NCBI GenBank assembly: GCA_964612425.1
Contig: CAZTDX010000007.1
Span: 20,822 to 84,821 of the forward strand
From: CAUJGP01 sp964612425
GTDB lineage: Bacteria; Bdellovibrionota; Bdellovibrionia; Bdellovibrionales; Bdellovibrionaceae
DNA length: 64,000 nt
Reading direction: 5' to 3'
The notes under the pieces were generated by a model, which saw only the letters and a list, made by a program, of their open reading frames with translations, searched no databases and had not been told where the DNA came from. A program made the translations under genes and the position numbers. Positions 52,431 through 62,433 of this stretch are shown piece after piece (position 1 is the first letter of the stretch; every line of letters begins with the position of its first letter).

Positions 52431-53741
52431 ATGTTTTTCTTCAAAAAATCACCAATGTCGAATAATCCATTACTCGAAAGAAAATTGAAATATCTCCGTA
52501 TAGTTTTTTGGGCATGCTATTTAGTCATCTTTAGTTATTTTTTTCGTTATAATTTTGAATTTAAAACCAACTCGTTTAACATAGTATTTATAATTACATT
52601 GACGCTGCTATCTTTAGCTCCTTTCTTTTATGAGAAAACAAAAAAAATAGTGATTGCATCTTATTTAGTTTTGATTCCCGCTTCTTCTTGTCTTTTATTA
52701 CTCCTCTGGACTTCAGGAGGAATCAATGCTCCTGGAATATTTTGGTTATCAGCCATCCCTCTCAGTACAGCAATTCTTCTTGGCATAAGACCAGCCGTGA
52801 TAAGCGTAAGTATTGTTACTCTCTTTCTCATAGCTTCTGTTGTTATGGAGGCGAATGGAATCAATACTAACATTATGATTGATAAAATAAACCCCTCCCA
52901 AGAAAGATCGATCAATATTTTCTTTTTTCTCTTTTACTCATTTATTACAAGCATTTATTTTATTCGAAGTGAATCTAATTTTCAGGAGCAAATTCATGAT
53001 CAGAAAAATGAAATCAATCGACTTTTGAGATTGTTAGTGCACGATATTGCGAATCCGCTAACAGCTATTCTCTATACTGCAGAAATTCTTAAAAAAGGAA
53101 AAGCGAGCGACCCCGAAAAATCGTTTCAAAACATTTTACGTTCGTCGAATAATATTAAAGCCCTTCTTGAACGTGTAAAATCCTTCACAGCTCTTAAGGA
53201 TGGCAAAACTAAGCTAGAAAAAAAACCCATACTTTTACAGCAAATCATCGATGAACTTCAGCATGATTTAAAAATTACATTTGAAAAAAAACAAATAAAC
53301 TTCATTTGTAAACTCAATCATACACAACCTTATATTCTTGGAGACTCAACGGTACTCTCTCAAGTTATCCTTACTAATATTTTAACCAATGCGGTCAAAT
53401 TTTCTTGTCCCAACGATACCATTGAATTAGCAACACATCAGGATGGCAATACTATTGCTATTGAAATTCGAGATTATGGCATTGGAATACCACCGCAAAT
53501 TGTGAAAAACCTTTTCAGTCCCAGTGAGCAAACTCACAGAAAAGGAACCTCTGGAGAAAGTGGAACGGGCTTTGGCATGCCATTAGTAAAAGATTTTACT
53601 GAAAAATTAGATGGAAAAATAGATGTGGTTACATCAGAAGTTGACACTCCAACATTTAAGCGTGGCACTTGTTTTAAATTAAAGCTTCCTTCAACTCATG
53701 AATCAAAAAGTAACCCCGGAAAGAAACTACTATCAGCATGA
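52431..53741 (+). CDS. Multi-span membrane sensor histidine kinase
   Basis: The 436-residue protein has five or six membrane segments in residues 20-180 and then a coiled linker. The kinase core follows with H-box LLVHDIANPLTAIL, N-box TNILTNAVKFS, G1 IEIRDYGIGIPPQI and G2 GTGFGMPLVKDF. The H-box Asn-Pro version (IANPL) is common in orphan kinases. No response regulator is adjacent. Its stop overlaps the start of the alpha/beta hydrolase gene by four bases, coupling the kinase to a lipid- or sterol-type pathway. Confidence 0.9.
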   Translation: MFFFKKSPMSNNPLLERKLKYLRIVFWACYLVIFSYFFRYNFEFKTNSFNIVFIITLTLLSLAPFFYEKTKKIVIASYLVLIPASSCLLLLLWTSGGINAPGIFWLSAIPLSTAILLGIRPAVISVSIVTLFLIASVVMEANGINTNIMIDKINPSQERSINIFFFLFYSFITSIYFIRSESNFQEQIHDQKNEINRLLRLLVHDIANPLTAILYTAEILKKGKASDPEKSFQNILRSSNNIKALLERVKSFTALKDGKTKLEKKPILLQQIIDELQHDLKITFEKKQINFICKLNHTQPYILGDSTVLSQVILTNILTNAVKFSCPNDTIELATHQDGNTIAIEIRDYGIGIPPQIVKNLFSPSEQTHRKGTSGESGTGFGMPLVKDFTEKLDGKIDVVTSEVDTPTFKRGTCFKLKLPSTHESKSNPGKKLLSA

Positions 53742-55519
53742 AAAATAATAAAAATTGGCCCTTAGAATTTACTGAACGAATGTCCGGTCATGGATTAGAT
53801 TTTAACTTTAAACAACAAGAGATTAATTATCCTCTCGGAGTGCTTAACTTTACAACTGCAGAACAAAGTCCCAGTGCCGAAGAGGTCGAGTTCACTCTTA
53901 CTATTCAAATTTCTGATGTTCCTGAATTTATCGATTCTTCAGATAAAGAGGCTAGCGTCACGGGTACCATCACGATTCCCTCTCTCAGTCCCACTCCTAT
54001 TTCTATCACTTCGGGCTTTTTTAATCTCTTCGTTCCTCCCACGAGTAGCATTGAACGAACTGTTGCGAAAGAAATGCACTACACTCTTTTCTTTAACCTC
54101 CGTGGACAGGATTATACTTTTTACGGCTTTAAAGAAATTCTAAAAGAAGAAGAAACCCAAATTTGGAAACAAACCACAACATTGTACTTTTATCTTTGGA
54201 AAGGACATTCTAGATTTAATCTTTCAGAAGCTCCAGATATTATAAAAGTTGGAGTTCTCCATATTAGTGTTTCTGATTTTCTTAAGCAACTCACTACATT
54301 TAAATCGGAAGCACCCAACCTGCATGAACAACAACAAGCCTTTTTACTTTTTATAGAGTTCTTTGCGGGTAAGATCTGGGAAACCTATGCGCCTGCGTTC
54401 TTTTCTACAACGTCTCAGCGATGGAATGAGCATTACTTCCCTATACATACGTCGGAAGGGGTCGCCTTAGGAAAAAAGGAGCTCTACCACATCAACACGA
54501 GCGATGGACTCACACTCATACTCCAGAGATTTTGTTTACGACCCACAAAACATGTGATTCTTCTTTCGCATGGTCTGACACAATCAACTGATATGTTTAT
54601 TATGCCCGAACATGAAAATATTGTAAATTTTCTTCACCAAAATGGTTTTACCGATGTTTGGTCGCTAGATTGGCGAGGCAGTGGTCGTTTAACGTACAAT
54701 CTTGGTCCACACCGTTACACGCTCGATGATGTGGCTGAGAATGATTATCCGGCTGCCATAGAATTTATCAAAAAAATGTGTGGCAAAGAAACTAAAATTA
54801 ATATCATTGCTCATTGTGTTGGTTCTCTTTCGTTGTGGTGTGGCCTTGCCTCAGGAAGCATTCAAAATGTTAATTCAGTTATCTCAGGCAGTGTTTCATT
54901 AACGCCCAAAGTACATTGGCCGGCACTCATTAAATTATGTTTAGGTCCTGCAATCTTTGAATATATTTTTGGATACCCGTACATAAGCCCTCGAATGGCC
55001 TATTTTCCTGGCCCATCCTTTGGACGTTGGATAACTTGGCTTATTCAGTTTTTCCACCGCGAATGTCGAGAACCTGCATGTCATTTTTTAAGTTTTATGT
55101 GGGGCTGGGGATTTCCGGGGCCTTATAAGCATGAAAATATTCACCCGATCACTCACCGAAGAATTGTCGATTTATTTGGAGGAACCAGCTTTCATTTTTA
55201 TCGTCACATTAGAAAAATGATTTTTGCAGGGCAATCACTCCGATTCAAAAAAGATCGATGGGGAAAGCAAGAACGTTATCTTGACAAAGCTTTAGAGCGA
55301 GAACTTCCTCCCACACTCTTTGTCACGGGAAAAGAAAACCATGTATTTCCCGATTCTCATTCAAAAACCTTTAAGGCTCTTTCCCAAACTCAGAATGGAA
55401 AATCACATGAACTATGGGAAGTCATTGGCTATGGCCATCAGGATATTTTTATGGGAAAAAATTGTCATCGTGAAATATTTCCTCGTTATATAGAGTTTTT
55501 AAAAAAACATAATACCTAA
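53738..55519 (+). CDS. Alpha/beta-hydrolase with cysteine nucleophile elbow, sterol-oxidase-associated
   Basis: The 593-residue protein has an N-terminal beta-rich region (about 1-240) and a C-terminal alpha/beta-hydrolase. The oxyanion strand is VILLSHGLTQSTDMFI, followed by DVWSLDWRGSGR. The nucleophile elbow is IIAHCVGSLSLW, in which Cys360 takes the place of the usual Ser. A late Asp (VFPDSHSKTF) and His (GYGHQDIFMG) complete the triad. Cys elbows occur in dienelactone hydrolase and PHA synthase; a sequence like this is found linked to GMC oxidases. It lies between the kinase and the GMC gene. Confidence 0.77.
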   Translation: MKNNKNWPLEFTERMSGHGLDFNFKQQEINYPLGVLNFTTAEQSPSAEEVEFTLTIQISDVPEFIDSSDKEASVTGTITIPSLSPTPISITSGFFNLFVPPTSSIERTVAKEMHYTLFFNLRGQDYTFYGFKEILKEEETQIWKQTTTLYFYLWKGHSRFNLSEAPDIIKVGVLHISVSDFLKQLTTFKSEAPNLHEQQQAFLLFIEFFAGKIWETYAPAFFSTTSQRWNEHYFPIHTSEGVALGKKELYHINTSDGLTLILQRFCLRPTKHVILLSHGLTQSTDMFIMPEHENIVNFLHQNGFTDVWSLDWRGSGRLTYNLGPHRYTLDDVAENDYPAAIEFIKKMCGKETKINIIAHCVGSLSLWCGLASGSIQNVNSVISGSVSLTPKVHWPALIKLCLGPAIFEYIFGYPYISPRMAYFPGPSFGRWITWLIQFFHRECREPACHFLSFMWGWGFPGPYKHENIHPITHRRIVDLFGGTSFHFYRHIRKMIFAGQSLRFKKDRWGKQERYLDKALERELPPTLFVTGKENHVFPDSHSKTFKALSQTQNGKSHELWEVIGYGHQDIFMGKNCHREIFPRYIEFLKKHNT

Positions 55520-55532
55520 AGGAGTCCTCAGC

Positions 55533-57200
55533 GTGGATTATGATGTTATTGTTATTGGTTCTGGCTTTGGTGGCTCCGTGATGAGTTGTCGACTGGTTGA
55601 AAAGGGTTATCATGTTTGCTTGCTCGAGCGAGGCAAACGCTGGAACATGTTTGAGTTTCCGAGACGAATCCACGATGTTAGAAAAAAACTTTTTTGGGAC
55701 CCTGCTGATAAAAAATTCGGTATCATGGAAATTCGTGACTATCCTGAGAGCGATTTAATGAGTGTCACCGCTAGCGGTTTGGGTGGTGGCAGTCTCATCT
55801 ATGCCAATGTGCTAATGCCCATGGATCATGATTATTTTTATGGATGGCCGCAGGGTATAAACAAAGATACTTTAGACCCTTACTATGATCGTGTGCTCAG
55901 CACCATGGAAGCCTCTCCCTACCCCATCGATTCAGATCCTTTCTATGCACAAACTCCCAAAACACAAGTTTTCAAAAAAATTGCAAGTGAACTCACTCCC
56001 CCAGTTGATGCCTTGTCGACACCTACTTTTACTTTGCCCGCGCTTGCTATTCGCTTTCAAGGAGATTACCCAGGACATCAATCGCTCAATAAGCATGGCG
56101 CAACACAATCCAAGTGCACCAAGTGCGGAGAATGTGACATTGGATGTAATATTCATGCTAAAAACACACTCGACTTAAATTATTTAGTTCGTGCTCAAAA
56201 TAAAGTTATAAATAAAAGTCCATTAGAAATCCGAACCCATGCTGAAGTTGAATTTATAGAACCACTCCCTACAGGAGGCTTTAAAATCACCTACAAAAAC
56301 CCTTTAAACCCTCAAGAAATAACCACCCTAACAACTTCAAAGGTTGTTGTCTCTGCTGGGTCACTTGGTAGCACTGCCTTACTTCTTAGAATGAAACAAT
56401 TGAATTGTCTCCCTAAACTAAACTCATGGGTAGGAAAAAAATGGTGTGGAAATGGAGACTTAGAAGGTACGGCTATAGATACCAAACATTTTATTGATCC
56501 CACCAACGGTCCGGTCATCACTGGTGCAATAAAATATCGCTTTAAAGATTATCCCGATGGTTATCCTCATGGATGCACCATTCAAGAAGCCGGATTTCCC
56601 ATTGGACTAGCGTGGTACTTATCAGGAAAAATTTGGCAGCCGAAAAGTTTTTGGGCTTTTTTAAAGTTAGGCATTCACTACATCAAAAACTTCTTAGCTC
56701 CTTATATCCCGTTTTTAAAACCCAGCCATGAAATTAACATTGGTGATGAATTTGCGAGAGCCATCGATAAAGGTGATTTCATCAATAAAGCTTTTTTATT
56801 TTTAGGTATGGGGCGAGACCGCTCCGATGGCGAAATAAAATTACGCGCCGATGGACAACCCATTATAGAATGGAAAATTAAAGGAAGCGAGCTTCACTAT
56901 GACCGCGTACGAAAGGAAATGCAAAACTTAGCAGAAAAACTCCAGGGCACCTTTGTAGATAATCCCTTAACTCATTTACATAAGATCATTGCCGTTCATC
57001 CGCTTGGGGGATGCCCTATGGCAGACTCTTCAAAGGATGGTGCTGTTGGAACTGATGGGCAGAGTTTTGATTATCCTGGGTTATATGTCGTCGATGGTAG
57101 CATAATTCCAACCTCGCTTGGCCCTAACCCATCTTTAACTATTGCAGCATTAGCTGAAATGATTGCAGATCGTTTCCCAGTTAAAAGCACTAATAACTAG
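55533..57200 (+). CDS. GMC-family oxidoreductase (cholesterol-oxidase-like)
   Basis: This 555-residue FAD enzyme starts DYDVIVIGSGFGGSVMSCRL, the dinucleotide-binding motif. It then has GLGGGSLIYANVLM, a cysteine cluster CTKCGECDIGCNIHAKNTLDLN (at residues about 194-213), and the C-terminal HPLGGCPMADS with DGSIIPTSLGPNPSLTIAALAEMIADR. It most resembles bacterial cholesterol oxidase/GMC members that oxidise sterols or long-chain alcohols. Substrate is unproven. The start codon is GTG, preceded by AAGGAG. It ends the kinase-hydrolase-oxidase operon. Confidence 0.9.
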   Translation: MDYDVIVIGSGFGGSVMSCRLVEKGYHVCLLERGKRWNMFEFPRRIHDVRKKLFWDPADKKFGIMEIRDYPESDLMSVTASGLGGGSLIYANVLMPMDHDYFYGWPQGINKDTLDPYYDRVLSTMEASPYPIDSDPFYAQTPKTQVFKKIASELTPPVDALSTPTFTLPALAIRFQGDYPGHQSLNKHGATQSKCTKCGECDIGCNIHAKNTLDLNYLVRAQNKVINKSPLEIRTHAEVEFIEPLPTGGFKITYKNPLNPQEITTLTTSKVVVSAGSLGSTALLLRMKQLNCLPKLNSWVGKKWCGNGDLEGTAIDTKHFIDPTNGPVITGAIKYRFKDYPDGYPHGCTIQEAGFPIGLAWYLSGKIWQPKSFWAFLKLGIHYIKNFLAPYIPFLKPSHEINIGDEFARAIDKGDFINKAFLFLGMGRDRSDGEIKLRADGQPIIEWKIKGSELHYDRVRKEMQNLAEKLQGTFVDNPLTHLHKIIAVHPLGGCPMADSSKDGAVGTDGQSFDYPGLYVVDGSIIPTSLGPNPSLTIAALAEMIADRFPVKSTNN

Positions 57201-57203
57201 TGC
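57187..57203. terminator. Small hairpin between convergent GMC and cheB genes
   Basis: GCACTA-ataac-TAGTGC is a perfect 6-base stem overlapping the GMC stop codon. On the minus strand it is followed by CTTTTAAC, so it may help end the che operon transcript. Confidence 0.35.
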
Positions 57204-57234
57204 AATAAATATAATTCATTTATTTTCTTGAATT

Positions 57235-58302
57235 TCAAAAATGCTTTATTAATTCTTGAGCCATTTGATTGAGAGAAACAATGGCTTTGACAGATCCGCA
57301 CTCTATAGCTTGTTTTGGCATTCCAAAGACAACACAAGATTCCTCATTCTGAGCAATAGTAAAGGCACCGGCTTTTTTCATCTCTAAAAGTCCTCCGGCT
57401 CCATCGATACCCATTCCGGTTAAAATAACACCCGTAGATTTTGCACCAACAGTTTGAGCAACAGATTGCATTAAATAGTCCACAGCAGGACGCACGCCAT
57501 GGAGTTGCGGTTTTTGATTTAAAGAAACATAAAAGTAAGGGCCTCGTTTTACTATTTCCATATGAAAATTTCCGGGAGCAATATAACAGGTGCCGGATTC
57601 AATTCGCTCACTATCTTCCGCTTCTTTCACAAAAAACGGACAAATTTGATTTAAATGCTCAGCAAAAGCCTTAGTGAAAACGGGTGGCATGTGTTGAACA
57701 ATCAAAATGGGCGGGATATGTTCAGGTAACTGTGATAATATAGTTTTTAAGGCTGTTGTCCCTCCTGTTGAAGATCCGATGGCTAGAATATTTTCGGTAA
57801 TGTGAGTTCCTTGCGGTTTTAGTTTTTTGGTATTCAATAAATTTAATTTAGCTTTAATTGGTACCTTCAGTTGAGACTGTGCTGCGGCTTTAACGGCGTT
57901 GATCAATTCTTGAGAGGCTTCATTCATTGTAAGATCATCTACAATGGTTGGTTTGGGCAATACCTCAACAGCTCCAGCCTCATAAGCTTTCATCGCATAC
58001 TGAGAACCTTCTTGAGTTAAACTGCTCAACATCACTGTGGGTATTGGTTTGTGAGCCATGACTTTTTCTAAAAAACTTACGCCATCCATTTTCGGCATTT
58101 CTACATCAAGTGTCATCACATCTGGGTTTAAGGATAATATCTTATCACGTGCAACAAAGGCATCAGGGGCCACACCAACAACTTCAATTTCATCGTCTGA
58201 ACTTAAAAGACGAGATAGTAACATTCTAAAGACAGAAGAATCATCTACAATGAGTACTTTAATACGTTTTCGTGTATTTTGTTCTGACTTTAAGGCACTC
58301 AT
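57235..58302 (-). CDS. cheB: Chemotaxis response regulator / protein-glutamate methylesterase
   Basis: CheB demethylates receptor glutamates when phosphorylated. The receiver has phospho-Asp66 in MTLDVEMPKMDG after IKVLIVDDSSVFR. The methylesterase has the catalytic Ser in AIGSSTGGTTALKTIL, His in IVQHMPPVFTKAFA and Asp in GMGIDGAGGL. The 355-residue length is normal. It overlaps cheD by four bases and is the last gene of the operon. Confidence 0.96.
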   Translation of the reverse strand: MSALKSEQNTRKRIKVLIVDDSSVFRMLLSRLLSSDDEIEVVGVAPDAFVARDKILSLNPDVMTLDVEMPKMDGVSFLEKVMAHKPIPTVMLSSLTQEGSQYAMKAYEAGAVEVLPKPTIVDDLTMNEASQELINAVKAAAQSQLKVPIKAKLNLLNTKKLKPQGTHITENILAIGSSTGGTTALKTILSQLPEHIPPILIVQHMPPVFTKAFAEHLNQICPFFVKEAEDSERIESGTCYIAPGNFHMEIVKRGPYFYVSLNQKPQLHGVRPAVDYLMQSVAQTVGAKSTGVILTGMGIDGAGGLLEMKKAGAFTIAQNEESCVVFGMPKQAIECGSVKAIVSLNQMAQELIKHF

Positions 58303-58769
58303 GCCACTTCCCTTTCAGACATTAAACTATGTTTTACTGAAAAATCTAAAGTATTTAAGCAGATCTTTCTCCCACGAGTGCCACCAACATTTTTTTCAAC
58401 TATAGGGATATTAAGAGATTTTAGATAATTGAATGCGTATCGAACATTATGAGATCCTACATCTAATGATTCACTCACTCCTCCTAAAACATGTGCGCCT
58501 CCAAAGACCTTTGCTTTTAAATTATAGTGGTCAGCACCCATCGCTATCACTGACAAAATTAATTCAGGTATTGCATAAAATCCGAAACGATGCCCACTAG
58601 ATTCTCCAGACAAGGGCTTAGGAAGTAAATAATGGTTCAATCCTGCAACTTTATTCACAGGATCATAAATTACCACACCAACACATGATCCAAGAATTGT
58701 AGATATTAATGTGTCTTCATTAGTTGCATAGATTTGACCAGGAAGTAAATAATAATTATTTTCTGTCAT
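58299..58769 (-). CDS. cheD: Chemoreceptor glutamine deamidase
   Basis: CheD deamidates receptor glutamines and interacts with the phosphatase CheC in some bacteria. The catalytic Cys lies in TILGSCVGVVIYDP and the His in GLNHYLLPK; VFGGAHVLGG and VEKNVGGTRGRKI are family marks. The length of 156 residues is usual. No cheC is visible in this window. It lies 19 bases after cheR. Confidence 0.94.
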   Translation of the reverse strand: MTENNYYLLPGQIYATNEDTLISTILGSCVGVVIYDPVNKVAGLNHYLLPKPLSGESSGHRFGFYAIPELILSVIAMGADHYNLKAKVFGGAHVLGGVSESLDVGSHNVRYAFNYLKSLNIPIVEKNVGGTRGRKICLNTLDFSVKHSLMSEREVA

Positions 58770-58788
58770 TTTTACCTTCCGATTTTAT

Positions 58789-59643
58789 TTACAATCGTTT
58801 ATAGACAGCATGCTCAATCATACTATAATAGGGCGACTTCATTGTTCCCGATTCTGAATGACCCAAAAAAAGTAATCCTCCCGGATATAAATATTCAGCC
58901 ATATTGTTGAGAATTTGTTGTATTAATGAATGATCAAAATAAATAAATACATTGCGCACAAAGATACAATGAAATTTCTTTTTAAATGGGTAGTGTTCTT
59001 CTCTAAGATTAAATGGTGCAAAGGTAATTGCATTTGAAATATGTTTTTTAACTTGATATCGCTTTTCAGATACAGACGTTTCAACCACATTAAAATATTT
59101 TGAAATTAATTCGTCAGATATATTTTTAACTTCTGAAGGAAGATATTCACCTCTAAGGGCTTTCGATAAAATTTTTAGATCTATATCTGTTGCAAGAATT
59201 CGGTAATTAAAATCAAAATGTAATTCCTTAAATGACTCACAGGTCATAGCAATTGAATAAGGCTCTTGGCCAGAACTTGCAGCAGCACACCAAATACGAA
59301 CGTCATCATCTTTTTTATTCAGCTTGGAAAATCTTTCAAGCCAGTCATATAACACGCCATAATGCTTTTCTTCTCTAAAAAAATGCGTCGTATTAGTGGT
59401 TAAAGCCATGATAAACTCTTTTTGTAAACTTACTTCTCCTTTTTGTATTCGAGTATAGAGCTGGGAATAAGAATTAATGGAATAATCTCGTATTAAACGA
59501 GCTAAGCGACTTGCCATTAAACACTGATTCTTGGAATTTAAAGGCATAGAAATTCCAACATTTTGTCTTAAATACTCGCTCAAAAATAAAAATCCTTTTG
59601 TGTCCTTTTGTAATTTTTGAAATAACTCTTGAGATTCATTCAT
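58789..59643 (-). CDS. cheR: Chemoreceptor methyltransferase
   Basis: CheR methylates receptor glutamates with SAM. The SAM site reads IWCAAASSGQEPYSIAM and the second conserved block IFVRNVFIYFDHSLI; TTNTTHFFREEKHY is the N-terminal family motif. The protein is 284 residues. It overlaps cheA by eight bases. Confidence 0.95.
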   Translation of the reverse strand: MNESQELFQKLQKDTKGFLFLSEYLRQNVGISMPLNSKNQCLMASRLARLIRDYSINSYSQLYTRIQKGEVSLQKEFIMALTTNTTHFFREEKHYGVLYDWLERFSKLNKKDDDVRIWCAAASSGQEPYSIAMTCESFKELHFDFNYRILATDIDLKILSKALRGEYLPSEVKNISDELISKYFNVVETSVSEKRYQVKKHISNAITFAPFNLREEHYPFKKKFHCIFVRNVFIYFDHSLIQQILNNMAEYLYPGGLLFLGHSESGTMKSPYYSMIEHAVYKRL

Positions 59644-61375
59644 TGCGAGCTTTCATTTTTGTTAATTCATCGACATCAATAACTAAGGCCACTCGACCAT
59701 CTCCTAAAATAGCCGCACCCGATAGACTTGTATGATTATCACTAAAGTAATTAGATAGGGGTTTTTGTACTACCTGAGTTTGTCCGTAAACTTCATTCAT
59801 CATAACGGCAAAGATAGCCCCTTTTGATTCCACTAAAATTAAACTTGATCGCGCCCTTTCTAAATGATTTTTATTTTTTAAATCATCATTTCTTGTAAAG
59901 ACTTTTCTTAAATCAATAAGTGGAAAGAATTTATTTCTAAGACAAAGAACTTTTCCGCCCTCAATCATCGAAGTAATATCAATATTTTTGGTGTCCACTA
60001 TTTCAATCACATTGTCGAGTGCTAATATATAAGGATGCCCATTTATATTAATCAGCAAACCTTCAGTTATGGAAGTCGAGAGAGGCAATGAAATAGTAAA
60101 GCAAGTTCCTAAATCAACACTACTTTCAATCTGAATAGTTCCCCGGACCTTATCGATATTAGTTTTCACAACATCCATACCTACACCTCGACCTGAGACA
60201 TCCGTCACAAGCTCAGCAGTTGAGAATCCAGGTTTAAAAATAAATTGAAACACTTCGTTATCGGAAAGAAGTTTACCATCTTCTTCAGACTTCAAAAAAC
60301 CCTTTTCTATAGCTTTCTTAATAATTTTATCGCGACGAATTCCCGCGCCATCGTCCTTGATTTGAAGTAAAATTCGACTTCCAACGGTTTGAGCTTTTAA
60401 GTGAATTAAACCTTTAACGGGCTTACCTTTAGCCATTCTTAAATCTTGAGACTCAATCCCATGGTCAAGAGAGTTTCTCAGTAGATGCATTAATGGATCA
60501 GCAATGATATCCACCATTGTTCGATCAAGCTCTACGTCTTCACCCTCCATCTCAAACTTAACTTGTTTATTAAGTTTTAGTGATAAGTCTCTTACAATCC
60601 TTTGCGCTTTCAAAAAAATATTTTTAATCGGCATCATCCGCATACTTAGAGCTTTATCTTGAAGTTCTCTAATTGTTCGATCGAGCAAAGAAACTATTCC
60701 AGATAACTTAGAATTTTGCTCTGCAGACAATTGAATTTCGTTGATTAACTGGCTCTTGATTACCACTAATTCACCAACGGCATTAAGTACGTTATCAATT
60801 CGCTCCGTATCTACTTTTACAACCGAAGGGACCACTCCCCCACTTGCAACGCCGGTTTTTACATCAGCCTTTTCTTCTGTTTTAGCTTCTATTTTAGATT
60901 CACTTTGAACCTCATTTAAATTGAAATCTTTCTTAACATCCATGATCGGCTCAACATTGGTCGTTCCGTTTGACTTCAATTTAAGTGAATCCCTCATGCC
61001 TTGAACTTCCACTACCAGTTCTTCAATAGTCCAATTGTCACGTCCCCCTGTGGATAAATAGGAAATTCTTGTTTTGAGAGCATCAGAAACTTTAAGTAAA
61101 GTTGAAATGATTTCTGGAGTTAAGAGCTTCGGAAAAAGCCTTAAAATAGATAATGAGTCTTCAACGATATGAGTAAATTGAGCAATATCAGTAAATCCAA
61201 CGGCAGCACCAGCTCCTTTAAAAGTATGAATCACACGATATATTTTTGCTAACTCCCCTTCTTTATCAATTCCTCGTTCTAAGTTTAAAAACGATTCTTC
61301 ACACTGTTCTAATAGAAAGCCAGCTTCACTTATGTACTCTTTCTGAAATTCAGCTAAAGCATCACTATGACTCAT
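59636..61375 (-). CDS. cheA: Chemotaxis histidine kinase
   Basis: CheA passes receptor signals to response regulators. The P1 domain has His50 in VIHTFKGAGAAVGF. After a short linker without a clear P2 domain come the dimerisation segment RIDNVLNAVGELVVIKSQL and the ATPase (DPLMHLLRNSLDHGIE, DDGAGI, GRGVGMDVVKTN). The C-terminal CheW-like P5 domain follows. The 579 residues are short for CheA, consistent with lack of P2. It overlaps the receiver gene by four bases. Confidence 0.95.
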   Translation of the reverse strand: MSHSDALAEFQKEYISEAGFLLEQCEESFLNLERGIDKEGELAKIYRVIHTFKGAGAAVGFTDIAQFTHIVEDSLSILRLFPKLLTPEIISTLLKVSDALKTRISYLSTGGRDNWTIEELVVEVQGMRDSLKLKSNGTTNVEPIMDVKKDFNLNEVQSESKIEAKTEEKADVKTGVASGGVVPSVVKVDTERIDNVLNAVGELVVIKSQLINEIQLSAEQNSKLSGIVSLLDRTIRELQDKALSMRMMPIKNIFLKAQRIVRDLSLKLNKQVKFEMEGEDVELDRTMVDIIADPLMHLLRNSLDHGIESQDLRMAKGKPVKGLIHLKAQTVGSRILLQIKDDGAGIRRDKIIKKAIEKGFLKSEEDGKLLSDNEVFQFIFKPGFSTAELVTDVSGRGVGMDVVKTNIDKVRGTIQIESSVDLGTCFTISLPLSTSITEGLLININGHPYILALDNVIEIVDTKNIDITSMIEGGKVLCLRNKFFPLIDLRKVFTRNDDLKNKNHLERARSSLILVESKGAIFAVMMNEVYGQTQVVQKPLSNYFSDNHTSLSGAAILGDGRVALVIDVDELTKMKARNE

Positions 61376-61893
61376 AATGACTTCTTTCTGCTTTCTAAAA
61401 AAGCCATCATCATTATAATCTTTCTCTTAATTTCTTGCTCATTGAAATTGAGCTTTGTAAATGCAGCCGAAAGTAATAAATTTTGTTTGAGAACTCTCAA
61501 TCTTAAACCAACTTCTATCGCACTTACGACTACATTATATAATCTTTTTAAATCCGACGATTTATATAAAAAATCAAACGCACCGTTCTGTAATCCTCTT
61601 ATAATCAACGAGGGATCTTCTTCTCCTGTAAGAAAGATTAGAGGAGTATCAATTCCCCTTTTTCTTAGCTGCTCTAAAAACTCTAATCCATCCATATTTG
61701 GCATATTAATATCACATAAAATTGAATCTAATATGATCCCTTGATCAATGAGCTTAAGTGCTTCGACTCCATCTCCAGCAGCATGCTTTTGTATTGGAGC
61801 CTCTTCAAATATATCAAAAATCATTTCTCTCAATGGGATATCATCTTCAATAATTAAAAGGCTCGGCACTGGAGCAACATTGCTTATTGGCAT
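61372..61893 (-). CDS. CheY-like receiver protein with C-terminal extension
   Basis: The receiver has LLIIEDDIPLREM, the phospho-Asp in LCDINMPNMDG, Thr in IFLTGEED and Lys in DFLYKSSD. After residue 120 there is a helical extension of about 50 residues rich in Leu, Lys and Arg with no DNA-binding motif. It lies between cheW and cheA, overlapping both by a few bases. It is likely a phosphoacceptor of CheA; whether it drives a motor is unknown. Confidence 0.85.
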   Translation of the reverse strand: MPISNVAPVPSLLIIEDDIPLREMIFDIFEEAPIQKHAAGDGVEALKLIDQGIILDSILCDINMPNMDGLEFLEQLRKRGIDTPLIFLTGEEDPSLIIRGLQNGAFDFLYKSSDLKRLYNVVVSAIEVGLRLRVLKQNLLLSAAFTKLNFNEQEIKRKIIMMMAFLESRKKSL

Positions 61894-62390
61894 TTAAGAG
61901 CTTCCTCACCACTTGGTGTCTCATACTCCAATGAATTCACTAAATTTTCTTTAGCTAAGACGGCTAAAATATCCATAAGAACCACAACTTGCTCATCTAT
62001 TTTAGCCAACCCTATAATGAAATTAGTTTTTTCTGATTGATTTACCACGGGTAAAACTTCGATTTGCTTTTCTGAAATTTCCATAACACTATTCACAAAA
62101 TCAACAACAACACCTATGGGCCCATTCTCTGTTTCCGTCACAATGATGCACGTGTTTTTTGAAATTTCTGCAGATCCCATATTAAGTTGTAAACTTAAAT
62201 CAACAACTGGAATAACTTTACCACGTAAATTAATCACACCAACCAAACTTCGAGCGGTCTTTGGTACGGGAGTGATATCCATCATTCTATTAATTTCTTG
62301 AACTTTTGCAATTGAGAATCCATAGGTCTGATTTTTCAATTGAAATGTCAGATACTGACCTGATTTTGCTTTTTCATTTTGAATTTCCAT
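61884..62390 (-). CDS. cheW: Chemotaxis adaptor CheW
   Basis: The 168-residue adaptor couples CheA to receptors. It has YLTFQLKNQTYGFSIAKVQEI, VPKTARSLVGVINLRGKVIPVVDL and IIVTETENGPIGVVVDFV, typical of the SH3-like CheW fold. It lies 43 bases after the receptor gene and overlaps the receiver gene by ten bases. Confidence 0.95.
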   Translation of the reverse strand: MEIQNEKAKSGQYLTFQLKNQTYGFSIAKVQEINRMMDITPVPKTARSLVGVINLRGKVIPVVDLSLQLNMGSAEISKNTCIIVTETENGPIGVVVDFVNSVMEISEKQIEVLPVVNQSEKTNFIIGLAKIDEQVVVLMDILAVLAKENLVNSLEYETPSGEEALKCQ

Positions 62391-62433
62391 GAATCAACTC
62401 CTATTCTCACAAACTATCGATGTTATCACTTAG

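Noticed and set aside
61367..61744. A 125-codon plus-strand frame within the che operon
   Set aside because: It is antisense to the receiver gene, whose motifs are clear.
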